Assembly (NCBI GenBank): GCA_944989445.1
Contig: CALYLW010000340.1
Span: forward strand, 116,478-180,477
Source: Ampullaceana balthica
Taxonomy: Eukaryota; Mollusca; Gastropoda; Lymnaeidae
Direction: 5' to 3'
DNA length: 64,000 bases
Positions 1 through 12,600 of the stretch are shown one piece after another (position 1 is the stretch's first letter; each line of letters starts with the position of its first letter). A program made the position numbers and the translations under genes. Under the pieces are notes generated by a model, which was not told the DNA's origin, searched no databases, and saw nothing but the letters and a program-made list of their open reading frames with translations.

Positions 1-512
1 GTTTAAAAAAAAAGTGATATAAGCGTTATAATTTTTGTTTTATTCAACTTATAGCCCTGATCTTTTGATAAGTTCATGAGTAAAATTGCAATACATTTTC
101 TAAAAATGTTTCTTTTATTTTTGAGCCGGAGTCCATAATATTTTGTTTTAGGTAAGCTTTTAAAATATTATTTTATTTATTCGATTACCATGAAACTTGG
201 GAATTTTTTTAATTACATTTTCGCAAACATTTCTGGCTGAATTATTTTTAAAAGATACCACTCAATGATGTCTTTGAATGTATTCCTTTATACTGAGATA
301 GCTGCAACGCGCGACGGTCAGCTATTATATATTAATTAAGAATAATAAATAAAAAAATAAATAAATCATTTTGAATAAGGGTATTAGTCTCTCTTGCTTT
401 TCTGTTAACGATATCTACCTCACGTGTGCCTGATCTTTATCCACTAATTTATCCAGTAATTATATTGTGATTTCTTAACCTGTCAGTTAAAATCAGTTTG
501 TCTACTACTAAG

Positions 513-626
513 GTATCCACTATGTGGGAAGTGTCCAGGATGGCTCACTGGAACGGGTTCTTTTGGATCAGATGACTTGCGCCCAGTTGAAATGGTCGAA
601 GTTGGATGACGAATTTGATATAGTAG
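513..626 (+). CDS. RETSAT: RETSAT-like exon (first in window)
   Basis: Translates to GIHYVGSVQDGSLERVLLDQ and onward to LKWSKLDDEFDIV. The start follows the acceptor ...ctactactaag and the end precedes a GTACAT donor. The exon enters with two bases of a Gly codon, so the preceding exon must end in a single G. An in-frame TAA sits just upstream, which supports the acceptor choice. Confidence 0.82.
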
Positions 627-3600
627 GTACATATTGTCGGTTAAAAAAAAGTAATTTTCATGACATTTACTATTAATTTTTATAAGTTTCCATTGTAACA
701 AGGCAAAATAATCGTTGCCGCTTGATGTTGACGGTTTTATTAAAGAATAATTAATTGATTAATTAATAAACATCAACTTGTTTACCATGGATAGTTGGCA
801 GTAGGTGAACCTGCTGCGGCCCAAGTTTACAAGATGAAGTCTGGTGAAGATCGCTATTTTCAAAATCTCATTAACATGTTTCCCCAAGAGAGAACTGCTA
901 TAATAAAATATAAGGAGCTGATTAAGGTAGGATTTAGGATGTCACATTTAGTAATTATAAATTAGTCTTACAAAATACTAATTTAAAGTGCATAAAATTT
1001 AATTTTCCTCTCTATAATTATTCAGAATGATATAACCCGCACACACAGTCACTCAACATTAAGACAATCATTGAAAAATGTATATGTTACTAAAATATTT
1101 TCCAGTACTCTAATTTGAAACGAAACTTTTAAACCTATAAAAGCTCATATCGAAAAAAAGTATGAAAGAGCTTTATGTCATTGTAATCATTGTCAATACT
1201 TCTTCATCCTGAATTAAAACTCCGATTATTCAAACTTTCTGAAGGATGCTGGTAGCTCGTTCATGGGGTTAGTGATGCTCAAAGTATTACCTCGAGCTCT
1301 GGTTCACACCCTCATAGTAACTGGCCTCTATAGATTAGTCTTCAAATGTTATAGGAAAGGCTACACCGAGAGAACACTTCAGTCGGTCCTGGACAGTCTG
1401 ACAACGAACAAGGAGCTTCAACTTGTGTTGTCGTATATCTGTGGAGATTATGGTCAGCTAATATTTTTACTTTGATGTATGAGGAAATTATAGCATGCCA
1501 TTTTTCCCCTCTAGAGTCAGTTGGATAACTACATTCTATGCATAAATGCATAAGTACAAATTGTAATAGATTAAATTTGATATTTGAGATAATTAATATA
1601 CAATTTAAAAAATACACACTTCTTATTTTCGAGAGTGAAAGAGCATGTTTAACAATTGATGTTATTGTAATGGCCAAAAATATCAAAATAAATTGTATAT
1701 TGCTTTCACTTAAATATTTATGAATTCACATTCCCATAACATTTTATTGACTCCTCCCCAATTTTCCCTCAACAAAAAAATATTTAAAAAATAAATAAAT
1801 ACAAATAAAAAAAACCCAGAAAACAAACATCAAACCTAAAATATGCCATTGATTTAAGTGTTTAAGCTACTATAAGATATGGGAGATTCTTTATCATATA
1901 TAAATACGCACTATTTGAACCCATTTGGACGAAGTAAGCGTTCACTATTTACAGGTGTTCTACTCAGAGAAGTACCCTTCTTATTGCACGCCATGTTGGT
2001 AACGCACTACGCAAACGGAGCATTCTACCCAACAGGAGGTTCAGCTGAGATTGCATTTCACCTGATTCAGTCCATTCAGAATGCGGGAGGGAAGGTATTG
2101 GTAAAAGCGCCAGTCACTAAAATTTTATGTGATGGAAATGGCAGGTCTATTGGTAAGCTCATTTCAATTAATGTATATATTTTTCAACGTTTAGTTTGTG
2201 GGTGTGAAAATCCTTGAAGTAGTGACACTAACTGTTAAGCTAGACGAAATCGTTAGATAAGTTTACAAATACTATAAAGAGAAGTACACTTAGCTATAAA
2301 TGACATGATTATGGTGATGAATAAGATGTGCAGTAAAAATGACGATGACTTTCGCTGCTTCGCCGATGCATTTATTTTACGTCTCTTCAGACGGCGGTGC
2401 AATTTCCTCGTGCACCTCGTCTATACAACTATATTTTAAAGAAAAACGCAAGGCGGTGAATCCGCGTAAGTGAACCGCAAAGTATCGCGGGATTACTGTA
2501 TTTGAGAAGCGACAACTTAATTGTATTGACAAAAAAATAGCACACTATCGACATCTAAGATTGGTTATGATTAAGATGGATTTTAAGTGAGGACAAAAAT
2601 GGAAGATAAAAATAATATATTTATATCATACTAGCAGATCCATCGAGTGTAGAAACGATATCAGTAAAAATGTATACATTTAAAGAAACCAATGAGTGAT
2701 ATGTTTAAAAACGATTATGCGGAAGTGTGCAAAAAAATAATAATCGAAGTTTCATAGCAAACGGATAAATAAATTAATGATTAAAAGGCTTACAAAAGAA
2801 GAAACGATATTAAGGGCCCCGGCCCAAAAATGAGTGATATATTTTTTTTGCCATTTTAATCAAGCTATATTTCTCAATATGGTGTAAAATTGAATAGTAA
2901 TTACAATTATTAACGTTCAGTAAAAAAGACATTTGGGGCCCCTAGCTCCAAGGGAATGGACATTAGGAGTTCAGTGCCCTATAGTAATTTAATATACGCT
3001 CTTAAGTTTTATATACTAAGTTTGGTCAAAATCCAGTTATTTTCTCATTATCTAACGCTTAAACTAATTTTTATATAGCTAATATTGGGGGAAAATGACA
3101 GTAAGGGACCCCCGGGCCCACTCGGTTCAAGATGTCAATTTCAAAAACCTGTTCATTTTAATTCAGTTTCATCATGATATATTTCTCAAGATCTATAAAA
3201 AGTGAATAGGAAACATATCTTAAACATATACGAAAAAAGACTTTTGAGGCCCCGGCCCCAAAAATATTGACATAAGAAGTTCATTTCCCTTAAGTATTTT
3301 AATATGGTCTACCAAGTTTTTGTATACAAATTTTGGTTAAGATCCATTCACTTACTCAGTAGCTAACGCATAAACTAATTTATAATTTAGGGCTGTTAAC
3401 GATAAATTTTAATTTAATCGTTAACTTTTGAAAAAATAACGATTAATTAATCGTTAATTTCGATTAAAGCCAAAAATTAAAATTTATTTTGTCATAGGTA
3501 ACACTTATTAAACGTTCTTGTTGAAAATCTAAATAATACTGGAATGTATCTTTTATATATCATCTGTAAACCAACTACGCAAAAAGAGAAGTGTGTTGAC

Positions 3601-6600
3601 ATTATTTGGTCCAAGTGATTAGTGGGTCTAATTGACAATATAACCAGCCGAGTTGAACAATCTTTCACATGGAACTGAGATAACTGGTATGCACAAAACG
3701 ATCTTGGCAAGGAATGACATTATCGGATATCAGTGTTCATTAAGTTTCCACCATTGTAGAGGGTTAATGGATTCAGGAACTTTCATCTCAATTTTGTAAC
3801 ACAGTAATTCATCAGAAGAGCTGTCGTCATTTTCTGTCTGTGAGTCAGACTGCTTATACTGCTATTAGCTTAATACGCTTTTCCTTTGGTTTGATAAGTA
3901 GGCTGAGTATTAGAACCATGGTAGGCAAACTTTATCAACATTTTTAACATTCCTGTTAGTCAGTATTTTAAAACCAAATTATTCATGTAATAATCAGGAA
4001 ATTTTTATTTATCGGCCGCATATAACTTTTTGACTTCCAATAATTTAATTTGTAAATGATGGGTCTATTAATCGTTTAAAAATAATTTAATTGGTAAAAC
4101 TTTTTAACGATTAATCTAGAAACTAATAGTTAATTTCCGCAGCACTAATTAATATTACATATTTTTTATGACATCGCAACTAAATCCACTATGACGTGCT
4201 TTGTAACAAATCTTAAAACCAACCAATCTGTTATTCGATATTTCCCAGCATCTTCGTGATATTTTAACAATGTTTAACATATATACACAGGGGGGGACAA
4301 AAAAACTAGCAATGTGTATTGATTAAATGAAACAAAAAGCTACTTAAAAATATTTTTATTCATAGTTATTGAAACCTGAACATATGCCATTTACATTTAA
4401 GAAACATGGAATGTATCCTTTTAAAAAAAAATGTCTTCTTGATGCCGTCCGCTTTGTACAATGAGTGATCTACATATCATTAAAAATGTGATCCCAATAT
4501 TTGAACAAGAATGCTTTCCATGTTTACACACATAGAAATTATAATATTTCTTTATTTATGCAATACTAGCAAAATACCCGCGATTCGCTGCGGAAGTTAG
4601 GAATTTAGTAAGCGTTGAAAACCCGTGTCACACCTATTCAAAACACCAATTGATTTCAGACTGGATGATGATGGATATTCTTGTCTATCGATATTTGTCA
4701 AGGTCGTGTAAAATCATATGGGTACTAAAATGACATTACGCCCCCCCCCCTGCAAAATGGATGCAGGATGTGCATATCTCATAAGATCTGAGGATTTCAA
4801 TCTAGGTCATGATAGAGATAAGTGTCTATATTTATTTAAATTATTTAAAATCTAAAGGTAAAAAAGCTGTAGATGTTTACGAAAAAATATTTTTGATCCC
4901 GGCCCCGAAGGAACAGACGATAGAAGTTCATTACCCTATTGAGTTTTATTTATTTATTATTTTTTTAAAATTAAATTTTGGTCAATAATTCATCGATTTA
5001 CCCAGTAGCCACTTTTTAAATTATCTTTTATATAAGTAATGTTAAAAAATGGCATATGGCCCCCAGCCCCTAATAAGTGATGTTTTTAAAACGTTTACTT
5101 TAAATCGTGGAAGTGCACTTAACAACTACTCAAAGTTTCATGTTTCTAGCTCCACGGGAAAAAAGGAGAATTAGTGATTTTCAGTTTTTAAATATCTCAT
5201 ATAAGGAAAAACTCCATTTGGGCCCCCGGCCCCCAGGAAGTGATAATTTAAATATTTTTTCGTCTCTTACCATCGCGGGATTGTACTCAACAACTTCCCA
5301 AAGTTTCATGTTTCTGCCTACTCGTGAAATAGGATAATTAGTGATTTACATATTTTATATAGTCTCTATATTGAGAAAGAAACGTTTTTAGCCCCCCCCC
5401 CACCCCCACCCACATGAAAGTGAATTTCAAAATTCTTTTACGCCAATTATTGTTGAGAGAGGCTACTGAACAACTTCCCAAAGTTTCATGCTTCTACCTA
5501 CACAGGAAGTTGGAGAAATAGTGATGATTCAGTTTTTAATATAAGAAATAAAAACTACATTTGAGCCCCGGCCCACAGTAAGTGATAATTTAAATATTGT
5601 TTTCACCTGTTACCTTTGTGGGGACGCGGTGGTCGAGTGGCAGCGCACTGGACTGTCGTACCGATGGTCACGGGTTCGAATCCGTGTGAAGGCAAGGGTT
5701 TGTTCCCGGGGCCTAGGGCGTCCCTGAGTCACCCCGCTCCGAATGGGTACCTAACACTACATGTAGTTAGGCGGCTGGGTAATGCGTGGAACCCACAAAG
5801 CAGTGGCCTGTGAATGCTGCATCACTTGCCAACAGATCATCTGTCATGGTCTGTGGACGCAACTATCTTCTGCATAGAAGGAGCGTCTGTATAGATAAGA
5901 TAAGATAAGATGGAAGTGTACTTAACAACCTCCCAAAGTTTCATGCTTCTACCTACACGGGAAATAGGAGAATTAGTGATTTTCAGTTTTTATATAGCTC
6001 ATATAAGGAAAAAACTTCATTTGGGCCCCCGGCCCCCAGGAAGTGATAATTTAAATATTTTTTCGTCTGTTACCATCGTGGAAGTGTACGTAACAACTAC
6101 TCAAAGTTTCATGCTTCTGCCTACTCGAGAAATAGGGGAATAAGGGGTTTTCATATTTTATATAGGCAATATAAATTTTAAATAACGTTTTTGGGGCCCC
6201 GGCCGCCATGAAAGTGAATTTTAAAATTCTTTTAAGCTAATTATCCTTGCAAGAGGTTACTGAACAACTTCTGAAAGATTCATGCTTCTACCTACACGGG
6301 AAGTTTGATAATTAGTTATGATACAGTTTTTAATATAAGAAAACATCTACATTTTGGCCCATGGACTCCAGTAAGTGCTAATTTAAATATTGTTTTCACC
6401 TGTTACCATCGTGGAAGTGTACTTAACAACTACCCGAAGTGTCATGCTTCTACTTGCTCGGGAAATAGGAGAATTAGTGATTTTCAGTTTTTATATAGCT
6501 CACATAAGGAAAGAACTTCCTTTGGGCCTCCAGGAAGTGATAATTTAAATATGTTTTTCCCCTGTTACCATCGCGGGATTGTACTCAACAACTTCCCAAA

Positions 6601-9600
6601 GTTTCATGCTTCTGTCTACTCGGTAAATAAGAGAATTAGTGATATTCATATTTTATATAGCTCGTATAAGGAAAAAAAACGTTTTTGGGCCCCCGGTCCC
6701 CATGAGTGCTAATTTTAAAATTCTTTTACCCCAATTTTCGTCGTGAGAGGCTATTCAACAACTCGCCAAAGTTTCATGCTTCTAGCTACAGAGGAAGTTG
6801 GAGAATTAGTGATGAGTCAGTCAGTCAGTCAGTAAGTGAAGGCTTTGCCTTTTATTAGATTTCTTACAAATATTCATTAAGGTTGGGCCACACTATCAAA
6901 TGCTCGCGCGAGCATTTGATCAAACGCACTATTTTATTGGCGAATGCAGATGTAATAGAAGTAAACATTAATCACGTGATTTGACAATACAGCTGATCTT
7001 AATTTTAATGGCTGCCACTTTCTTCGATTCTAGTCTAATTATTATATATCAGCTCTACTAAATCGTAATGAAAACAAGGATAATACGCTAATATTCACAA
7101 TGAAAACAAATCCTCAGCATACCAAATGGTCTTTAAAATCTAATAATATCTTCGCGACGTCTTCACTTTAAAGGACAAAATTTGAATCGAACAAATACTC
7201 TGATCATACTTCGTGACATAATAATAATAATAATAGTAATAGTGCTACTAGTACTTCTACCTTACTACTACTACTACTACTACTACTAGAAATATTCTGC
7301 TGTTACTGATCACTGATACGTTATCAAGTTCAAGAAACTTCAAAATCATAATGGTAAGTTCAGTTATTATTAATTTTTTTATATTATAGCTTAGTTTTTA
7401 AGGAAAGCACATAAATATTTTAATATTATATTATGATATAATATTATTATTATATTATTAATAAAAAAAATTAATATATTCATTATTAATATCTAAATTT
7501 AATATTATTAATATGGACCATAGACCTGGAATGTATGAATCACTTTGAATTAATTAATAATAACTTAATAACAATAACAAAACATAATTGTCATATTATT
7601 AATATTATTATCGAATGAATTTGCTTATTTATATTATAATACTAATAACTTATATTAAAATATTAAAATAGGGCTGCGGAAAAACAATAAATTAATCGAT
7701 TAATCATTAAAAATAAATTTTAATTAAAATTTAAGAAAATATTTTGAATATTTTTTTTTCCAATTTATTATTAATTTATATTTTTTGTAACTAGCATACT
7801 TTTCCCTTGCATTATTTTTATTTATTTAGACGCGCATACGTAAACAAAAAGGTTTTTCTACCTCATTTCTTGCATAGCAATGAAAGAGTAAAACATAATT
7901 TAAATTACCAAAACAATGTGTAAATTTCCAAATTTTAGCAACATATCCTTTTTTTAATATATTGAGTTTTAAATATTTTTTTAAAGATAGTTAAAAATAT
8001 GCAAATTTGTTTTTCAGAAAGAAAAGACCACATCCAATAGCACCGACTTTCATTTAGATGATGACAGCATGTTTGAATCCTATTCGATACCAAGTCACTC
8101 TACTAAGTTATTGGAGCAAGAGATATAAAAAAAATTAATTTAATTATGAAGAATGAAACAAATTCCTCATTACTATTCTTACTACTTACATAAATGTATT
8201 TAAATTAATTTTTATCCTCTTTCTGTTATTACAAGGCTAAGAGACTTTAATATGTTTTAGATTCAATACTACCACAAGACTTGTAAAATAAGCAAATTAT
8301 TTTGAAAATCATGAAATCTCACCAGATCATTTCAGTAGTTATCATGATTAGAAACTAGTTACCAACCATCTGAAATTTATATCAATAAATGTTTAATAGT
8401 ATTGTAAATATTTTTTTTTAAAACAACCAAAATTAGGTTACTGTTTTAATTGTAGTTGTATCAAATTACTCTATGTTGAGGCAATTTTGTTCCTTGCCTA
8501 AACACAAAAATTTAAAAGCCATCACTGCTAGAATAATATTGAGAAGTTGAAAGATTAGGATTGAAAGGCTTAAGTACTAAAATAGATTTGGGCTCTATTT
8601 AACATTTTTTTCTCCAATTTGTAGAGAATTGATTAGAGTAATAGTAATAAGACCAAAGAAAAGATGAATATCTTATAAATAAGAATTTTAATAAATCTAA
8701 ACAATTTGAAAGGAAAACAAGTAATCAATAATCAAAAGTAATGCATTTAAATTAAACTAAAATAAATGTTTGTTTAAATAGGAGGTATTATTAAATAATC
8801 TGTTGTTGTGAATGTTTTTTTAAAAATTAATAAGTTTCTTAATCTATATTTGATTTATACAAGTTATAACTAATAATTAAATCTAAACATTACTTGTTCC
8901 TTTCAATGCTACATACATTTTTAATATATTGTATATATATAAATATAAATATAATGTATATAAAATAATATATATATACACAATGATATTTTGAGCACCT
9001 ATTCACACATGCAGTTTCAAAATGTATTCAAAAATAAAGTTATGGTTTTTAATGTGTCTTTCATTCAAATTTTGACAATAAATTATAGTGAATAATCTTG
9101 TTTCTACATAAAAATTAAAGAGTAAAAGTGTTTGGGACTTGAAAAAAAATGTAAGAAAGTGAAAGCTAATGAGTGCAATATTTCATAAAAGTATATATAT
9201 GTTTTCATTTTCAGATTTTGCTTTTAGCAATAAATTTTAACAATCTTCCATTTTCTAAAGTTTAAAAAGAAAAATATTATTAAATTAATATCCTGCATTT
9301 TTTTCAAGTAAAAATAATATGGTTTTTATTTATAAATAACCTGAATACATCTTCTAATTACATTTTAATGTCTGCTATGTTTTTATTATATATAATTTAT
9401 TTATAAGTAAATAAAATAGTTTAGGCCATGTTGCATTAAACTGTAATAAATGAATACGTTTTATTTAATTATACATTTCTTATTTTATGTTTGATGAAAT
9501 GTTTGTATTCAGTCCTGTTTATAATACACATCACTCACCTCAAATAAAATTGTAAGTGCATATGGATCATATTGGTCAGCGAATTATGCAATATATGTGT

Positions 9601-12600
9601 ATAGTACTAGTACAATAACAAATGATTTGAAGTTTTATGGAATAAGTAATTTATAGGACAGTTACATTTTCTTAGTTATATTTGAAGAGAATATGATTAA
9701 ATTGTTTGTATAATATTTCAAGTGATAGTGATAAGTATAATACTAATAGTAATAGTAGGTTAGCTTTTACTTTTTTTAATTTGTATTAATTTTTTTAAAC
9801 TTATTAAATATGGGTCTTTAAAAAAGATGATTCAAAGTAGCTATAGTTTTTGTATTTTATTTGGATTGTTGTTTTTTTGTACATGCACCAATTAAAAATA
9901 CATTCAAAAAAGTTGAAAGTATTGACCAGACATAATGTAATCAGAGCTAAGCCGGGTGTAGGGGGGGTGTGGACCGCACCGGGTGACAGTGTCATCTGCG
10001 CCCGGGGACATTACACAAATTCTGCGCTCCTTATCAGACTGACAGATTTTTCCTTAAAATAAATTGTTTGCAATCGCATTGAGAATTATTAGTCTGTATT
10101 GTAATTCATTAAAATACCAGATACTTCAAAAATTAACCATATAAACCGTAACATTTCAAAACATTTCCAGGGGGCTCATTGAGCCCCCAGAATTTATCGG
10201 TCCGAGAAGGGGCGCTAAATTTCTGTCATGTCCCCGGGCGCAGATGACCCTAGCTACGCCACTAATCATTGCATCAGCATTGTTATGTTATTGTGACCGA
10301 CTGTCGGCTAGAGGTATGTTAACATATTCCAGTTTCTCTACGATAACCCTTTCAAGGCTTGCTGCGTCTTTGTAATGTATATGAACAAAACCTAAAAATG
10401 ATTCTTTAATGGTTACTTTTTTAGTTTGAAAATCCACATGGCGCCCCTTAATGCTCAATGTGGGTGCCAAAATCATGCTTGCCAACTGGTTTGTAAAGAA
10501 GATATTTATGGAGCACCAAAATTCAATCTTGAAAACCTATTTGAAGTACATTAGTTTTCATCAAAATTAATTTAAATAATTAATTTTAATACTCATTTTG
10601 GTGCCCCCTAAGTTGGCGCCCGGGGACATGTGTCCCCCCCTGCACCCCCTAGCTACGCCACTGCCGGGTGACACCATCACAAGGCATGACACCAAACTGT
10701 AAAATTCCGTATGTTCTGTTGTTTGGCGGAGGAGTGGTTCCGCGCGGCAAAGCTCTGTGACGTCATCTTGGAAGGGTGTCTAAGTTTTTTGTGGCCGTAA
10801 GGGGGGGGGTAATAAAATGGGAAAAAATTGCCAATAAGTAATTATGTATAAAATAAAATAATGTAAATATATATAGGCATAGGCCCAATTAACTAATTAA
10901 AATAAGGGGCTGTCCATAAAGTATGCCACGCTATTTTTAACTCCCCCCTCCACCCTGTCACAAATCTCGGAAAACCCCCCCCCCACCACCTAAAGTACGT
11001 CACTCTTTCGAACAAAACTATTTTTTTGTTAATACAAACTGTCACACAATTTATTCCCCTGTCACACTTTTTTACACCCCCTCCCCCCTCTGGTGCGTGA
11101 CTTACTTTAAGGACGGCTCCTTAGCTTAGACGTAGGCCTTAGCCTTAGGCTGAACAAAATTTGATTAACAAAGTATTGAAATATAATTTAGAGTTATAGT
11201 TATAGATCTAGACTCTTGGCAAGCTTTTTATTTTGTCTTGTGTTTATGACCAAGGAGATGCAAAATATTTTTTTAAACGTACCTTCATCTATCTTATAAC
11301 ATCATTATTAATTATTAGTTCTATTTCATAGATTCGAAATAACTATTTTTTTTTGGCGTTATTTCTACGTACGATGGCAGACTCCTTAGCCACAGTAGTA
11401 GATAGTATGAATATTTAAACATATTAACTCATTTTTAAACATGAGTCATAGTTATACTCATTCTACACATTCATTTGAATATTTTGAATTTAAAGTTGAA
11501 ATCTTTATTATTATTTTGTTATTTATTTTCATTCTTTTAATTTAAAAAATCTATTTTTTTAAAAGCCTAATTTAAATAAAATGCATATCTACTTCGTAAT
11601 AAATCGTATATTGTTGTTGTTTTGACATTTTTAAAATAATAATGATTTGATAAAAATTTGGTTGATCACGAGCAATTTTATTAATTAATAGCACATCGTA
11701 GTCAACATAAACAACTCTCCGATGGTGAACTTTGAACTTGAATTTGTAATAATTTACCATGTGATATGGAGGTTGCGTAATAATACTAAAATATTTATAG
11801 TGCGTGTGTTTGATGTTTGATCAAATGCTTGATCAAATGCTCGATGGCATTTGATAGTGTGGCCCAACCTTTAATCATCAAACTCACTACTAATTTCATT
11901 GACACAATATTTTACAAATTAAAAATTTGACGCTATCAATTTTCTTGTATTAGGTATAAGAGTTGGTAAAAATGACGATGAAATCTACGCTAGATTCATT
12001 ATTTCTGATGCTGGTGTTGTAAACACATTCATGTCACTTCTTCCAAAAAACGTCGCCACGGCTTCATGTGAGTGAATTGATATAATTTTTTCTTATAGTA
12101 TTATACTAGCCAATACAATATTTTTTATGTTGATACATTTTTTTGTAAAATAAAATGTGTGGCGTTGGGGAATGAGATGGCGTGGTAACTAAAGGTGGCT
12201 CTAGCTCTAATACCTTTTGATAAAATGGCTTATTGCACACACAAAAAAATTGAGCTCATTACTTGTTAAATTTTTAAAGGAATAAGATTATCTTTTATGC
12301 TAAAAAAATCAAATAAAACTTAAATGATATCAACAGGTATTTATCCACTAATTCAAAGAGTTGGCAACAGTTTTTCATTTATTACAACTTTTATTGGAGT
12401 CGAGGGACGCACAAAGGATCTCAACCTTCCCGCTGGAAATATTTGGCTTTATAATACGTGAGAAGTATTTAAAAACAACTTTTTTGCCAATTAAGATATC
12501 TAATTATACATATAATTATATATGTTTGTGTTTTTACCGTACATATAAGTTGATTATGTTATACAAATTTATAATCAAATGTTACAATCAAAAACTCATT

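Larger units (their letters stand above)
6880..11870. mobile_element. 5 kb DNA transposon with ~24 bp terminal inverted repeats and TTA target duplication (Harbinger-like?)
   Basis: The left terminus AGGTTGGGCCACACTATCAA plus atgc at 6880 is matched perfectly, on the opposite strand, by the terminus ending at 11870. Both are flanked by TTA (6877-6879 and 11871-11873). Subterminal GAGCATTTGATCAAAC..CGCAC blocks also mirror each other. A 3 bp TWA duplication suggests PIF/Harbinger, but no transposase of that family is recognised inside. The AT-rich interior holds younger insertions (hAT pieces at 9.9-10.7 kb, a MITE at 10906-11120) and a possible tiny two-exon reading frame. Confidence 0.65.

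Noticed and set aside
1879..1954. Upstream ATG extending the RETSAT exon at 1955 to the left
   Set aside because: The acceptor at 1951-1954 with matching phase shows the exon starts at 1955; the extra residues have no family similarity.
2153..2217. Extension of the RETSAT exon past 2152
   Set aside because: A strong GTAAGC donor and phase agreement with 11954 mark the exon end.
5107..6712. Several 65-135 codon frames with repeated phrases such as QSFMLLPTRE
   Set aside because: They are translations of the ~170 bp non-coding tandem unit and occur in all copies.
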